From: Streptomyces umbrinus | GTDB lineage: Bacteria; Actinomycetota; Actinomycetes; Streptomycetales; Streptomycetaceae | DNA: 64,000 nucleotides | Reading direction: 5' to 3' | NCBI RefSeq assembly: GCF_030817415.1 | Contig: NZ_JAUSZI010000002.1 | Coordinates: 10,887,501 to 10,951,500, forward strand | Shown here: in pieces, positions 1 to 9,847 of the stretch | Layout of the letters: each line of letters opens with the position of its first letter | How positions within the stretch are numbered: position 1 is the stretch's first letter | The notes under the pieces: generated by a model | Told to the model about the DNA's origin: nothing | Databases searched by the model: none | Seen by the model: the letters and a program-made list of their open reading frames with translations, nothing else | Program-made: the position numbers and the translations under genes

Positions 1-308
1 CACTCCACGCGGGCCGTGCCCTGCCCGGGTATCTCGTGCACCGTGAGGGTGGAGAGGTAGCCGGTGACGGGGAAGGGCGCCTGGAGGATGGAGTAGCTGT
101 AGGTGCGGGCCTTGTCGTCGAAGGCTTCGAGGCGCTCGACGATCACGCCTCCGTCCTCGTTGCGGAGACTGCGGACACGTCCGCCGTCGCTGAGTTCGCC
201 GGCGGGGATGTACGGGAGCCAGTCGGGCAGTGAGTCGAAGCCGCCGATGAGCTGCCAGACGCGGTCGGGCGAGGCGGGGATGTCGAGGGATGCGGCGGTC
301 CTGACCAC
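1..308 (-). CDS. SRPBCC family protein (5' part, runs off the left edge)
   Basis: About 102 N-terminal residues are visible and the gene continues beyond base 1. The opening (TAASLDIPASPDRVWQLIGG, then FDSLPDWLPYIP and SDGGRVRSL) is the usual start of polyketide cyclase/START-like SRPBCC proteins: a beta strand, the 'VW..IG.F..L..W' helix and the 'G..R' strand. These small cytosolic proteins form a hydrophobic cavity that binds lipids or aromatic ligands; the ligand cannot be told from sequence. The GTG start at 308 has a GGAGG ribosome-binding site just upstream. It lies 48 bp downstream of the aldo/keto reductase on the same strand, so the two are probably co-transcribed. Family assignment is secure; function is not. 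Confidence 0.8.
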   Translation of the reverse strand, partial: MVRTAASLDIPASPDRVWQLIGGFDSLPDWLPYIPAGELSDGGRVRSLRNEDGGVIVERLEAFDDKARTYSYSILQAPFPVTGYLSTLTVHEIPGQGTARVE

Positions 309-356
309 GGGATCCTCCAGGGGCGTGCGGGGTGTGTATGGGTACGAGGTGACGGG

Positions 357-1370
357 TCAGGCCGCGGCGGGTACGGGAGCGTCCTGCGCTGTCAGCCGCT
401 CCTCGCGCAGATCGGTCCAGAAGGCGGCCGGGATCGTCTCGCCGAGAGCGGCGACGTCCTCGGCGATGCGGCTGGGCTTGGTGGCCCCGGGGATCACGGC
501 CGCCGTCGCCGGGTGGGCGAGGGAGAACTGCAGCGCGGCGGACTTGATGCCGACCCCGTGCCGCTCGGCGAGTGCCTTGATCCGCTCGACCTTGTCGATG
601 ATGTGCGCGGGCGCCTGCTGGTACTCGAAGTGCGTTCCTCCGGCGAGGATGCCCGAGCTGTAGGGGCCGCCGACCACGATGTCGACGTCCTGGGCGGCAG
701 CGGCAGGCAGCAGCCGCTGCAGGGCCCGGTCGTGGTCGAGGAGGGTGTAGCGGCCCGCGAGGAGGAAGGCGTCGGGCTTCGGCTCGTCCAGGTCGAGGGT
801 GAGCTCCAGGGGCTCCACGCGGTTCACGCCCAGGCCCCAGCCCTTGATGACGCCCTCCTCGCGCAGCTTCTGCAGGACGCGGAACGCGCCGGTGCGGGCG
901 CTCTCGTAGGCGGCCAGCCACTCGTCCCCGTAGAAGTCCTGGGCGACGTCGTGCACCCACACGATGTCGAGGCGGTCCGTCCGCAGGCGCTTGAGGCTGT
1001 CCTCGATGGAGCGGAGGGTGGCGTCGGCCGTGTAGTCGTTGACCATCTTGTTCGGGCGGCCGTGTTCGAAGAGGCCGCCCTTCTCGCCGAGGTCGCGTAC
1101 GGCCGGGTCCTCGATCTCGTCGAAGATGACGCGGCCGACCTTCGTGCTGAGGACGAACTCGTCGCGCGGGTGCTGCGCCAGTACTTCGCCGAGCCGGATC
1201 TCGGAGAGGCCGGCGCCGTAGAAGGGCGCGGTGTCGAAGTAGCGGATGCCCTGGTCCCAGGCGGCTTCGACGGTGGCCGCGGCCTCCTCGTCAGGGATGG
1301 CGCGGAACATGTTGCCGAGCGGTGCGGTGCCGAAGCCGAGGGCGCCGGGCAGGAGGGGCTTGATGCTCAT
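357..1370 (-). CDS. Aldo/keto reductase (aldose dehydrogenase-like)
   Basis: A 337-residue TIM-barrel oxidoreductase of normal family length. The catalytic tetrad is recognisable: Asp46 and Tyr51 in YFDTAPFYG, Lys in LSTKVGR and His in VWVHD. Near the C-terminus, PGATKPSRIAEDVAAL is the usual NAD(P)-binding segment. The closest subgroup by motif is the D-threo-aldose/L-fucose 1-dehydrogenase type of AKR, which oxidises sugars with NAD(P)+, but many paralogues act on other carbonyls. The ATG start at 1370 follows an AAGGA site. It is divergent from a LysR regulator across about 150 bp, the common arrangement for a regulator controlling its neighbour. The reaction is known only at family level. 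Confidence 0.88.
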   Translation of the reverse strand: MSIKPLLPGALGFGTAPLGNMFRAIPDEEAAATVEAAWDQGIRYFDTAPFYGAGLSEIRLGEVLAQHPRDEFVLSTKVGRVIFDEIEDPAVRDLGEKGGLFEHGRPNKMVNDYTADATLRSIEDSLKRLRTDRLDIVWVHDVAQDFYGDEWLAAYESARTGAFRVLQKLREEGVIKGWGLGVNRVEPLELTLDLDEPKPDAFLLAGRYTLLDHDRALQRLLPAAAAQDVDIVVGGPYSSGILAGGTHFEYQQAPAHIIDKVERIKALAERHGVGIKSAALQFSLAHPATAAVIPGATKPSRIAEDVAALGETIPAAFWTDLREERLTAQDAPVPAAA

Positions 1371-1478
1371 GGGGGGATCCTTGCGATAGCGAGGGTGATA
1401 CCGGTTGATGCGGATTCGTCACTGAATATGCGATCCGTCGACTTTGCGTGTTCGAGGTTAGGATCCATGGATGAGACT

Positions 1479-1497
1479 GTCCAAGACTTGCTTGGAC
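1479..1497. promoter_or_regulatory. Inverted repeat, candidate LysR-type operator
   Basis: GTCCAAG-ACTTG-CTTGGAC is a perfect 7-bp inverted repeat with a 5-bp spacer. It lies between the divergent aldo/keto reductase and LysR genes, 26 bp before the LysR start. LysR-type regulators bind imperfect dyads (T-N11-A) in such positions, so it is a plausible site for the adjacent regulator. That link is inferred. Confidence 0.5.
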
Positions 1498-1522
1498 GTA
1501 CTTGAGTCCTCCGAGGTCCTAC

Positions 1523-2422
1523 ATGCTTGACCTGCGTCAACTCCGCTACTTCGTCGCCGTCGCCGAGGCCGAACACGTCGGCCGTGCCGCCGAGCAGCTG
1601 CACATCTCCCAGTCGCCTCTCAGCAGGCAGATCGCCCAGCTGGAGAAGAACCTGGGCCTGACCCTTTTCGAACGCAGCCAACAGCGCATCCGGCTCACCT
1701 CCGACGGCCGCGTCTTCCTGACCGAGGCGCACGCCCTGCTCCGCCACGCGGACCGGCTGGAGAACCTCGGCCGGCGGCTCGGCCGTGGCGAGGAGGGCGG
1801 CCTGTGCATCGGCTACGTGGCCGACGCCATGCACACCGGCATCCTGCCCACCGCCCTGCGCACACTGCGCGATCAACGCCCGGGCATTCACGTCGCGCTG
1901 TACGACCAGGAGTCGGCCGAGCAGTTCGAGGGCCTGCGTCAGCGCAGCCTGGACATCGCTCTGGTGCGCACGCCGCCTCCCGAGGACGACCCGGACCTGC
2001 GTACGGTCCCGTTGCTGCGGGATCCCTTGCTGCTCGCGCTGCCCGCGGAGCATCGCCTCGCGGGGCAGGAGGAGTTGACCCCCGAGGACCTCGACGGGCA
2101 GCCGTGGATCGCGGTGGGCGACTCACACGACCCGGCCTGGCGCGACACGTTCGTCGCGTCGTGCGTGGCCTCCGGCTTCACGCCGGACATCCGTCTCGAC
2201 GCGGCCGATCCACTCACCGCACTGGGCCTGGTCGCTTCCGGTCTCGGTCTCGCGCTCATCCAGAAGAGCATGATGCGCGGCACGACCGACGGCGTCGCGG
2301 TACGCGAACTGCCCTGGCACGGAGGGTCTGTTCAACTGTGGGCGGCCTGGCACCGGGTCGATCTCCGCCCCGTGGTGGCCTCGTTCCGCGAAACGGTCCT
2401 CGCGGGCCGGGGGGCCGCCTGA
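1523..2422 (+). CDS. LysR family transcriptional regulator
   Basis: 299 residues, standard for the family. The winged HTH is at residues 1-60 (LRQLRYFVAVAEAEHVGRAA, then LHISQSPLSRQIAQLE), followed by a linker helix and a periplasmic-binding-protein-like effector domain from about residue 90. The start is placed at ATG 1523, which has a GAGG six bases upstream and gives the canonical MLDLRQLRYF beginning. A TTG 21 bases earlier would add a non-conserved extension. It is transcribed divergently from the aldo/keto reductase-SRPBCC pair, which it probably controls. The effector is unknown. Confidence 0.92.
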   Translation: MLDLRQLRYFVAVAEAEHVGRAAEQLHISQSPLSRQIAQLEKNLGLTLFERSQQRIRLTSDGRVFLTEAHALLRHADRLENLGRRLGRGEEGGLCIGYVADAMHTGILPTALRTLRDQRPGIHVALYDQESAEQFEGLRQRSLDIALVRTPPPEDDPDLRTVPLLRDPLLLALPAEHRLAGQEELTPEDLDGQPWIAVGDSHDPAWRDTFVASCVASGFTPDIRLDAADPLTALGLVASGLGLALIQKSMMRGTTDGVAVRELPWHGGSVQLWAAWHRVDLRPVVASFRETVLAGRGAA

Positions 2423-2621
2423 GCGAGGGCGTACGTACGGGGTGACTCGGAGCGTGGCCGGTTCATCCCCCGCTCTGTGCAACTCGGTGACTGATGTGGC
2501 CGAGGAGTCACCTGTGGAGCAATTGTTTACGTCGTGTAAAGGCGCATGTCGACCTCGCCCCATGCCCGTTCGGACGTGAACGGCAAGACCTCATTCCGGA
2601 CAACTGTCTGTTCGGGCCATG

Positions 2622-2654
2622 ACACTGACGACCTTTCAGTGTGAAGATCTTCAC
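2622..2654. promoter_or_regulatory. Overlapping dyad symmetries upstream of the M4 protease
   Basis: ACACTG (2622-2627) pairs with CAGTGT (2637-2642) across 9 bp. The last bases of that dyad begin a perfect 14-bp palindrome, GTGAAGATCTTCAC (2641-2654). A smaller repeat TTTAC-N5-GTAAA lies at 2526-2540. Together they sit about 100-220 bp before the protease start and are probable regulator sites. The regulator cannot be named. Confidence 0.4.
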
Positions 2655-2749
2655 GCCGCGCGGCACTCATCGCACGTTCTCCCCGGATGGCCGACACCGC
2701 CATCCGGTCTTCCCACACGGCTGCCATCGAGCGGCCGGAAGGAGCAGGA

Positions 2750-5059
2750 GTGCCGAGATCCTTACGCCCCCGCAGGCCCCGACTGTCTCGTAGTCCCCGG
2801 CGCGCCACAGGAGGTGCGCTGGTCGTCGTGACCGCCCTCATCGCCGCCGCGGCCGCACCGGCGACCGGAGCGTCCGCCCAGCCGAGCCAGGTCCCGGTGG
2901 CCCAGGCCCGGATCGCCGCGGAGCCCAGGGCGGGCGCGGCTCCCGTCCCGCTGACCCCCTCCCAGCGTGCCGGCCTTCTGAAGTCCGCGGCGAATTCCGC
3001 CAAAGTCACCGCCGGCGCCCTGAAGCTGGACGCCAAGGAGAAGTTGCTGCCGAAGGACGTCATCAAGGACGCCGACGGCACCGTCCACACCCGCTACGAG
3101 CGCACCTTCGCCGGACTGCCCGTCCTCGGCGGTGACTTGGTGGTCCATCAGCGCGCCACCGGCCGGACCGTCACCAGGGCGACCGACGCCCCGGTGTCCG
3201 TATCGACGACCGACGCCACGGTCGCCGCCTCGACGGCGAAGAAGTCGGCGCTCGCCGCCGCCAAGGCCGACGGCACCGGGCAGGTGAAGGCGGACGGAAC
3301 ACCGCGACTGGTCGTGTGGGCGGCCGACGGCGCGCCCGCCCTCGCCTGGGAGTCAGTGGTCACCGGCGTCGAGGACGACGGCTCTCCGCGCGAGGTGCAT
3401 GTCGTCACCGACGCGAAGAGCGGCAAGAAGCTGCGGGAGTTCGAGACCGTCCACCCCGGTGTGGGCAAAGGCCAGTTCAGCGGTGAGGTCGACCTCGGCA
3501 GCACACGTAACGGAGACGTCTTCGAACTGACCGACACACAGCGCGGCGGTCACAAGACGTACGACCTGGGCGGCGCCACGAGTGGCACCGGCACGCTCTT
3601 CACGGGCGCCGACGACATCTGGGGCGACGGCGACCCCGCCAACCGCGAGACCGCCGCCGCGGACGCCGCGTACGGCGCGCAGAAGACCTGGGACTTCTAC
3701 CACGACCAGTTCGGCCGCAACGGCATAGCCAACGACGGTGTCGGCGCGTCCTCCCGGGTCCACTACGGGAACAACGTTGTCAACGCCTACTGGGACGACG
3801 ACTGCTTCTGCATGCTCTACGGAGACGGCAAGGACAACGCGAACCCGCTGACCGCGCTCGACGTCGCCGCCCATGAGATGACCCACGGCGTCACCAGCGC
3901 CACGGCGGACCTTTACTACTACAACGGCGAGTCCGGCGGTCTGAACGAGGGCAGCAGCGACATCATGGCCGCCGCCGTGGAGTTCTTCACGAACAACCCG
4001 AACGACGTGCCCGACTACGAGGTCGGCGAGCGGATCGACATCAACGGCGACGGCACACCGCTGCGTTACATGGACCAGCCCTCCAAGGACGGCCTGTCCC
4101 AGGACTTCTGGTCGACCGAGACCGAAGGGCTCGACCCGCACTTCTCCTCCGGCGTGGCGAACCACTTCTTCTACCTCCTCGCCGAGGGCAGCGGACAGAA
4201 GACCGTCAACGGCGTCGGCTACGACAGCCCGACCCACGACGGCGAGCCGGTCCCCGGCCTGGGCCTGCACAACGCCACGAACGTCTGGTACCGGGCGCTG
4301 ACCACGTACATGACGTCCACCACCGACTACGCGGGCGCCCGCGTCGCGACCCTCCAGGCCGCCGCCGACCTGTTCGGCCGGTCCAGCGAGGCGTACGAGG
4401 CCGTCGGCAACACCTGGGCGGCGGTGAACGTCGGCCCGCGCTTCGTCAACCACGTCGCGCTGACGGCGCCCGCCGACCAGGAATCGGCGACCGGCCAGCC
4501 CGCCACGCTGAGGATCACGGCGGACACCAGCCGTCCGGGCGGCCTCACCTACGAGGCCACCGGCCTGCCCGACGGCCTGGCCATCGACCACGAGACCGGT
4601 CTGATCTCCGGAATCCCGGCAGAAACGGGGGAGTTCACCCCGACCGTTACGGTGAGCGCCGCGGACGGATCCGGAGCCGAGGCGGGCTTCGCCTGGAACG
4701 TCATCGCCTCCGGCGGCGACTTCTTCGTCAACCCGGGCAATGTGCGGATCCCCGACGCGGGCGATCCGGTCGAGTCCCCGCTCATCGTGACCGGCCGCAC
4801 CGGCAACGCACCGAGCACCCTCCAGGTCTCGGTGGACATCGTCCACACCTACCGCGGCGACCTGGTGATCGATCTGGTCGGCCCCGGCGGCACGACGTAC
4901 CGGCTGAAGGACGTCTCCGACGACGACGGCGACGATGTACACACGACGTACGCCGTCGACGCCTCCGCCGAACCGGCCGACGGCACCTGGAAGCTCCGCG
5001 TCCAGGACCGCTACTCGGTCGACACGGGTTACATCGACAGCTGGAAGCTGGCCTTCTGA
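2750..5059 (+). CDS. Secreted thermolysin-like (M4) metalloprotease with P-domain
   Basis: About 769 residues. The GTG at 2750 is chosen because GGAAGGAG lies 5 bases before it; an ATG at 2687 would add an unlikely leader. The order is: basic signal peptide with a hydrophobic core (ALVVVTALIAAAAAPATGASA), FTP/PepSY propeptide (about 60-240), peptidase M4 domain with zinc motif HEMTH (375-379) and the third ligand Glu400 in GLNEGSSD, a putative-Ig (He_PIG-like) domain (about 565-660), and a C-terminal proprotein-convertase P-domain (about 665-769, with HTYRGDLVIDLVGP and GYIDSWKL). It would be exported, self-activated and degrade extracellular protein. A strong hairpin terminator follows the stop. 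It is unrelated to its neighbours except that the next gene is also a secreted protease. Confidence 0.95.
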   Translation: MPRSLRPRRPRLSRSPRRATGGALVVVTALIAAAAAPATGASAQPSQVPVAQARIAAEPRAGAAPVPLTPSQRAGLLKSAANSAKVTAGALKLDAKEKLLPKDVIKDADGTVHTRYERTFAGLPVLGGDLVVHQRATGRTVTRATDAPVSVSTTDATVAASTAKKSALAAAKADGTGQVKADGTPRLVVWAADGAPALAWESVVTGVEDDGSPREVHVVTDAKSGKKLREFETVHPGVGKGQFSGEVDLGSTRNGDVFELTDTQRGGHKTYDLGGATSGTGTLFTGADDIWGDGDPANRETAAADAAYGAQKTWDFYHDQFGRNGIANDGVGASSRVHYGNNVVNAYWDDDCFCMLYGDGKDNANPLTALDVAAHEMTHGVTSATADLYYYNGESGGLNEGSSDIMAAAVEFFTNNPNDVPDYEVGERIDINGDGTPLRYMDQPSKDGLSQDFWSTETEGLDPHFSSGVANHFFYLLAEGSGQKTVNGVGYDSPTHDGEPVPGLGLHNATNVWYRALTTYMTSTTDYAGARVATLQAAADLFGRSSEAYEAVGNTWAAVNVGPRFVNHVALTAPADQESATGQPATLRITADTSRPGGLTYEATGLPDGLAIDHETGLISGIPAETGEFTPTVTVSAADGSGAEAGFAWNVIASGGDFFVNPGNVRIPDAGDPVESPLIVTGRTGNAPSTLQVSVDIVHTYRGDLVIDLVGPGGTTYRLKDVSDDDGDDVHTTYAVDASAEPADGTWKLRVQDRYSVDTGYIDSWKLAF

Positions 5060-5067
5060 TCCACGCT

Positions 5068-5105
5068 CCCGGGTCTGTGGTGCCGGCGGGCACCGCAGAC
5101 CCGGG
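5068..5105 (+). terminator. Rho-independent-type hairpin after the M4 protease
   Basis: CCCGGGTCTG.GGTGCC pairs with GGCACC.CAGACCCGGG around a short GC loop, giving a stem of about 16 bp that starts nine bases after the protease stop codon. There is no T-tract, as is usual in streptomycetes. Confidence 0.75.
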
Positions 5106-5389
5106 GACGGGTGTGGCGGCGCGCGGGCCTTACGGCCGGAGACGGCCTACCCCCGTCGGGCGCCGCCGGGGACAATGAGGCGTTGGCCGGCTTCCACCGG
5201 GCCTCGTCGGTCACACCGTGGCCGCGAGCCATCACGTGTCCCCGATGGGATGTCGGGGGCACGGACGCGCCCTTCGTAGCCGCGCACGCACCGGTATCAC
5301 GGCACCAGCATCACGGCACGGAAGCACGGCACGCCCGGCGACCGGTCGGGCGGGCTTGTACCTGACCGACCGTCTTCGGGGAGATTCGG

Positions 5390-6289
5390 GTGATGAGAGC
5401 ACGCGGTACCACCATCAGACGTTCCCGGCTCGCCGCCTCGGTGTTGAGCCTGCTCGTCGTGGCCGCCCTGGCGGTGTCCGGCACCAACGCGACCGCGGCG
5501 CCCACGGCCGCCGCCACACCGTCCGCCGCCTCGCTGTCCGGCGCGGCATCGGCCGTCGAATCCCTGGGGATCGCCGGGACGAGCTGGGCCGTGGACGAGC
5601 GGACCGGGAAGCTGCGGGTGCTCGCCGACTCCACGGTCGGGGAAGCGGACTTGGCCGCTGTCCGTCGGACCGCCGGCGGTTTCGCCGGTGCCACGACCGT
5701 GGAACGGGTCGATGGCCGGCTGCGCACCCTCCTGTCGGGCGGTGACGCCATCTACACCTCCAGCTGGCGCTGCTCGGTGGGGGTCAACGTGCAGAGCGGC
5801 TCCACCTACTACTTCGTCACCGCGGGCCACTGCACCGACGGCCTGCCCACCTGGTACACCAGTTCCGGCCTCACCACGATGGTCGGCCCCACCACCGGCA
5901 CGAGCTTCCCCGGCAACGACTTCGGCGTCGTCCGGTACTCCAACCCGGCCGTGCCGCACCCCGGCACCATCGGAACCGTCGACGTCACAGGAACCGCGAC
6001 CGCCTACGTCGGCCAGAGCGTCTGTCGTCGGGGATCGACCACCGGTGTCCGCTGCGGCAGGGTCACCGCGCTCAACGCGACCGTCAACTACGGGAGCGGA
6101 GACGTCGTCTACGGGCTGATCCAGACCAACATCTGCGCCGAGCCCGGTGACAGCGGCGGTCCGCTCTACGCGGGCGACAAGGTCATCGGCATTCTCTCCG
6201 GCGGCTCAGGCAACTGCACCTCGGGAGGGACCACCTACTACCAGCCGATCCAGGAAGTGCTGAGCGCCTACGGCCTGTCCGTCTACTGA
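5390..6289 (+). CDS. Streptogrisin B-like serine protease precursor (S1)
   Basis: 299 residues, the same length as typical streptogrisin B precursors. A signal peptide (about 1-37) is followed by a short pro-region containing [16 protein letters not shown], then the mature enzyme beginning near [11 protein letters not shown]. The catalytic triad is visible: His in TAGHCTDG, Asp in GNDFGVVRY and Ser in [11 protein letters not shown]. The cysteines of the usual disulfides are present ([15 protein letters not shown]). It would be secreted and autoprocessed, cleaving after large hydrophobic residues if it behaves like SGPB. GTG 5390 and ATG 5393 are adjacent; either follows GGGGAGA. It is monocistronic, with a terminator at 6360-6400. 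Confidence 0.93.
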   Translation: MMRARGTTIRRSRLAASVLSLLVVAALAVSGTNATAAPTAAATPSAASLSGAASAVESLGIAGTSWAVDERTGKLRVLADSTVGEADLAAVRRTAGGFAGATTVERVDGRLRTLLSGGDAIYTSSWRCSVGVNVQSGSTYYFVTAGHCTDGLPTWYTSSGLTTMVGPTTGTSFPGNDFGVVRYSNPAVPHPGTIGTVDVTGTATAYVGQSVCRRGSTTGVRCGRVTALNATVNYGSGDVVYGLIQTNICAEPGDSGGPLYAGDKVIGILSGGSGNCTSGGTTYYQPIQEVLSAYGLSVY

Positions 6290-6359
6290 CGAGGCGCCGG
6301 ACGCGCTTCGCAGCACCCACCGGGGCAGCCACCGGAGCAGGTGGAGAGCCAGGTATGTC

Positions 6360-6400
6360 AAACGGCCTTGGGCGGGCGGAAGACCAGCCCAAGGCCGTTT
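6360..6400 (+). terminator. Strong hairpin terminator after the streptogrisin-like gene
   Basis: AAACGGCCTTGGGC pairs perfectly with GCCCAAGGCCGTTT across a 13-base loop and is followed by CTCC. The A-rich left flank and T-rich right end of the stem make it look intrinsic and possibly bidirectional. Confidence 0.85.
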
Positions 6401-6543
6401 CTCCATGACCGCTTCGTCAACTGCTGCACACCTCTAGACATCCGATCTATTCCCCGGCGACGATGATCGCGCCCTCGACAGGTGTCGATGCGGCTGCGAC
6501 CTCCTCTGCGATAGAGCCGATGAATGGGCCGGGAGACCTCACC

Positions 6544-9500
6544 GTGATCAATGAATCCCAACCGCAGCGACGAAGCGTCCTCAAGTTCGGCGGAGCCTTC
6601 GCCCTTGCGCCCCTGATCACTCAGATGACCGGCGGAACCCCCGCGGGACAGGCCGTCGCCGCGGGGACCGGCGCGCCGGCTGGTGTCCAGTGGCCGACCC
6701 TGTCGCGCAAGGCGCTGAAGTACTCCGTACCCGCCCTGGACTGGCAGTCGCAGGCCCTGCCGATCGGCAACGGCCGACTCGGCGCCATGCTCTTCGCCGA
6801 TCCCTACGAGGAGCACATCCAGTTCAACGAACAGAGCCTGTGGGGCGGGGTCAACAACTACGACAACGCGCTCGCCGGCAAGCCGGACAGCGACTTCGAC
6901 ACCGGCATGACCGGCTTCGGCTCGTACCGGAACTTCGGCGACGTCGTCGTCACCTTCGCTCCCCGTGCGAGACCGAAGATCACGGCCCCGGGCGGACCGT
7001 ACAGCAGCTCCTCGTCGGAGGGTGTCGACAAGTCGTACGACGGTGAGTCGAGCACCAAGTGGTGCATCGATGGGCCCGGTTCGAAGGTGCAGTGGCAGGT
7101 CGAGCTCCCCGAACCCGTCGAGGTCGCGTCCTACCGTCTGACGAGTGCCAACGACGTGCCGGAGCGCGATCCGCAGGAGTGGAAGCTCTCCGGTTCCGCC
7201 GACGGCACCACCTGGACCACGGTGGACAGCCGCACGCTGGAGGCGCCCTTCGAGAGCCGCTTCCAGACGAAGGAGTTCACCTGTGCCGACACCGCGGCCT
7301 ACCGCTTCTACCGGTTCGACTTCGTCCCCAAGTCAGGCGTCAGCCACTTCCAGTTGAGCGAGATCGGCCTGTCCGGCGTCGACCTCGGCGGGAGCGGCTC
7401 GATCTATCTGTCGTCACCGAGCGGGCACTCCAAGGGTGCCGGTTCCGGTTCCAGTTCCGGGGCCAAGTCCCGTGGCACGGACATCTCCAGATCGGTGGAC
7501 GGCGATCCGGCCACGGTCTGGCGGGTCGACGCCGACGCGCCGACGGTCGTATGGCAGGCCGAACTGCCCCGCGCGGTCGCCGTCACCTCGTACGCGCTGA
7601 CGGCCGCCCCGGACCGTCCGCGGGACGACCCCCGGCGCTGGGTACTGGAGGCGTCGCAGGACGGGCGTGCCTGGACGACCCTCGACACGCAGAACCCCGG
7701 AGCACCGTTCGCCGACCGAGGGAAGACCCGGACCTTCCGGATCGCCAACACCACGGCCTACCGCGCGTATCGGCTCACTCTGACCCCCGGTGCGTCCTCC
7801 AACGGCTTCCAGATCGCGGAGATCGCGCTGGAGGGCGTGGGCTTCGACACGCGTACGCAGCGGTCGGTCGTCGACTACCAGCGCAGCCTCGACTTCGTGG
7901 ACGGTGTCCACGTCACCCGTTTCGGCGCGCCGGGACGGCGCGTCCTGCGCGAGGCCTTCGCCAGCCGGTCCGCGGACGTCATGGTCTTCCGGTACACGTC
8001 CGACGAAGCCCGGGAACTCTCCGGAGCGATCTCGCTGACGTCCGGACAGGACGAGGCCCCGACGACCGTCGACGCCGGCGCCGGGCGGATCGCCTTCAGC
8101 GGTGTCATGGGCAACGGACTCAAGCACACATGCACCGTCCGGGCCGTGCACACCGACGGCGACCTCAGCGCCGACGGGTCGGTGCTCCGGTTCAGCGGCT
8201 GTACGACCCTGACCCTGTTCCTCGACGCCCGCACCGACTACAAGCTCGACGCCGCCGCCGGGTGGCGCGGGGCCGATCCGGCACCGGTCGTCGCCAGGAC
8301 GCTCGCCAAGGCGACCTCCCGGTCCTACAAGAAGCTGCGCGACGAGCACACCGCCGAGACACGCGCCCTCATGAACCGGGTCTCGGTCGCCTGGGGTATC
8401 TCCGGCGACGCCGTCGTCGCCCTGCCGACCGACGCCCGGCTCGCGCGTTACGCGGCGGGCGGCGAGGACCCGACACTCGAGCAGGCCATGTTCGACTACG
8501 GCCGCTACCTGCTGATCAGCTCCTCCCGCCCGAACGGCCTGCCCGCCAACCTCCAGGGCCTCTGGAACGACAGCAACCAGCCGGCGTGGGCCTCGGACTA
8601 CCACACCAACATCAACATCCAGATGAACTACTGGGGAGCCGAGACGACGAACCTCCCCGAGAGCCATGAGGCGCTCGTCCGGTTCATCGAGCAGGTGGCG
8701 GTGCCCAGCCGCGTGGCGACGCGCAACGCCTTCGGCAAGGACACGCGTGGCTGGACCGCTCGCACCAGCCAGAGCATCTTCGGCGGCAACTCGTGGGAGT
8801 GGAACACCGTCGCGAGTGCCTGGTACGCCCAACACCTGTACGAGCACTGGGCGTTCACCCAGGACCTGGGCTACCTCCGTACCGTCGCCCACCCGATGAT
8901 CAAGGAGATCTGCGAGTTCTGGGAGGACCATCTCAAGGAGCGCGAGGACGGACTCCTCGTCGCACCGAACGGCTGGTCCCCCGAGCACGGGCCGCGCGAG
9001 GACGGCGTCATGTACGACCAGCAGATCATCTGGGACCTGTTCCAGAACTACCTGGACTGCGAGGCGGCGCTGAAGGCGGACCCCGCCTACCGGGCCAAGG
9101 TCACGGACATGCAAGCACGCCTCGCGCCGAACAAGATCGGCAAGTGGGGTCAACTCCAGGAGTGGCAGGAGGACTTGGACGACCCCACCGACATCCACCG
9201 CCACACTTCGCATCTCTTCGCGGTCTATCCGGGCCGCCAGATCACGCCGAAGACACCGGAGCTCGCGGCCGCCGCCCTCGTCTCGCTCAAGGCCCGTTGC
9301 GGCGAGAAGGAAGGCGTCCCGTTCACGGCCGGGACGGTGTCGGGCGACAGCCGCCGCTCGTGGACCTGGCCCTGGCGGGCGGCCCTCTTCGCGCGTCTCG
9401 GTGACGGGCACCGCGCCCAGATCATGCTGCGCGGACTGCTGACCTACAACACGTTGCCCAACATGTTCGGCAACCACCCGCCCTTCCAGATGGACGGCAA

Positions 9501-9765
9501 CTTCGGCATCACGGGCGCCGTGGCGGAGATGCTCCTGCAGAGCCACGACGACGTCATCCACCTGCTGCCCGCCCTGCCGGACGGCTGGAAGGCCAAGGGG
9601 TCCTTCACCGGGCTCCGCGCCCGCGGCGGCTACGAGATCGACTGCGAGTGGCGGAACGGGAAGGTCACGTCCTACCGAATCGTGGCCGACCGGGCGCGGA
9701 ACCGGGGGAACGTCACCGTGCGGGTGAACGGCGTCGACAAGAAGGTGACGCCCGTCAAGCCCTGA
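6544..9765 (+). CDS. Tat-exported GH95 alpha-L-fucosidase with two inserted F5/8C domains
   Basis: About 1073 residues from GTG 6544, which has GGGAG eight bases upstream; ATG 6463 and 6520 are in-frame alternatives. The N-terminus carries a twin-arginine signal (RRSVLKFGG). The GH95 N-terminal beta domain ([25 protein letters not shown]) is interrupted by two F5/8 type C-like carbohydrate-binding modules at about 146-278 and 297-433, separated by a Gly/Ser linker. The (alpha/alpha)6 catalytic domain follows. Residues matching the Bifidobacterium AfcA active site are present: Asn689/Asn691 in [10 protein letters not shown], Glu819 in GPREDG and Asp984 in QMDGNFGI. It should remove terminal fucose or a related sugar (GH95 also includes galactosidases) from extracellular polysaccharide. 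Confidence 0.92.
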   Translation: MINESQPQRRSVLKFGGAFALAPLITQMTGGTPAGQAVAAGTGAPAGVQWPTLSRKALKYSVPALDWQSQALPIGNGRLGAMLFADPYEEHIQFNEQSLWGGVNNYDNALAGKPDSDFDTGMTGFGSYRNFGDVVVTFAPRARPKITAPGGPYSSSSSEGVDKSYDGESSTKWCIDGPGSKVQWQVELPEPVEVASYRLTSANDVPERDPQEWKLSGSADGTTWTTVDSRTLEAPFESRFQTKEFTCADTAAYRFYRFDFVPKSGVSHFQLSEIGLSGVDLGGSGSIYLSSPSGHSKGAGSGSSSGAKSRGTDISRSVDGDPATVWRVDADAPTVVWQAELPRAVAVTSYALTAAPDRPRDDPRRWVLEASQDGRAWTTLDTQNPGAPFADRGKTRTFRIANTTAYRAYRLTLTPGASSNGFQIAEIALEGVGFDTRTQRSVVDYQRSLDFVDGVHVTRFGAPGRRVLREAFASRSADVMVFRYTSDEARELSGAISLTSGQDEAPTTVDAGAGRIAFSGVMGNGLKHTCTVRAVHTDGDLSADGSVLRFSGCTTLTLFLDARTDYKLDAAAGWRGADPAPVVARTLAKATSRSYKKLRDEHTAETRALMNRVSVAWGISGDAVVALPTDARLARYAAGGEDPTLEQAMFDYGRYLLISSSRPNGLPANLQGLWNDSNQPAWASDYHTNINIQMNYWGAETTNLPESHEALVRFIEQVAVPSRVATRNAFGKDTRGWTARTSQSIFGGNSWEWNTVASAWYAQHLYEHWAFTQDLGYLRTVAHPMIKEICEFWEDHLKEREDGLLVAPNGWSPEHGPREDGVMYDQQIIWDLFQNYLDCEAALKADPAYRAKVTDMQARLAPNKIGKWGQLQEWQEDLDDPTDIHRHTSHLFAVYPGRQITPKTPELAAAALVSLKARCGEKEGVPFTAGTVSGDSRRSWTWPWRAALFARLGDGHRAQIMLRGLLTYNTLPNMFGNHPPFQMDGNFGITGAVAEMLLQSHDDVIHLLPALPDGWKAKGSFTGLRARGGYEIDCEWRNGKVTSYRIVADRARNRGNVTVRVNGVDKKVTPVKP

Positions 9766-9798
9766 CGAGGGCACCGGACCGCTGCCGCGGCGGCCAGG

Positions 9799-9847
9799 CC
9801 GACGGCGGGCGGCGGACGACCGTCCGCCGTCCGCCGCCCGCCGTCGG
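9799..9847. terminator. Bidirectional terminator between GH95 and nuoN
   Basis: A perfect 20-bp stem opens with CCGACGGCGGGCGG and has a 9-base loop. It lies between the convergent GH95 and nuoN genes and ends directly against the nuoN stop codon at 9848, so it can serve both transcripts. Confidence 0.85.

Noticed and set aside
3353..4942. Minus-strand open frame of about 529 codons
   Set aside because: Antisense shadow of the M4 protease; no family pattern.
7414..9774. Long open frame of about 786 codons on the minus strand
   Set aside because: It is antisense to the GH95 gene, low in hydrophobic residues and rich in Arg/Gly/Val, the usual shadow of a high-GC gene.
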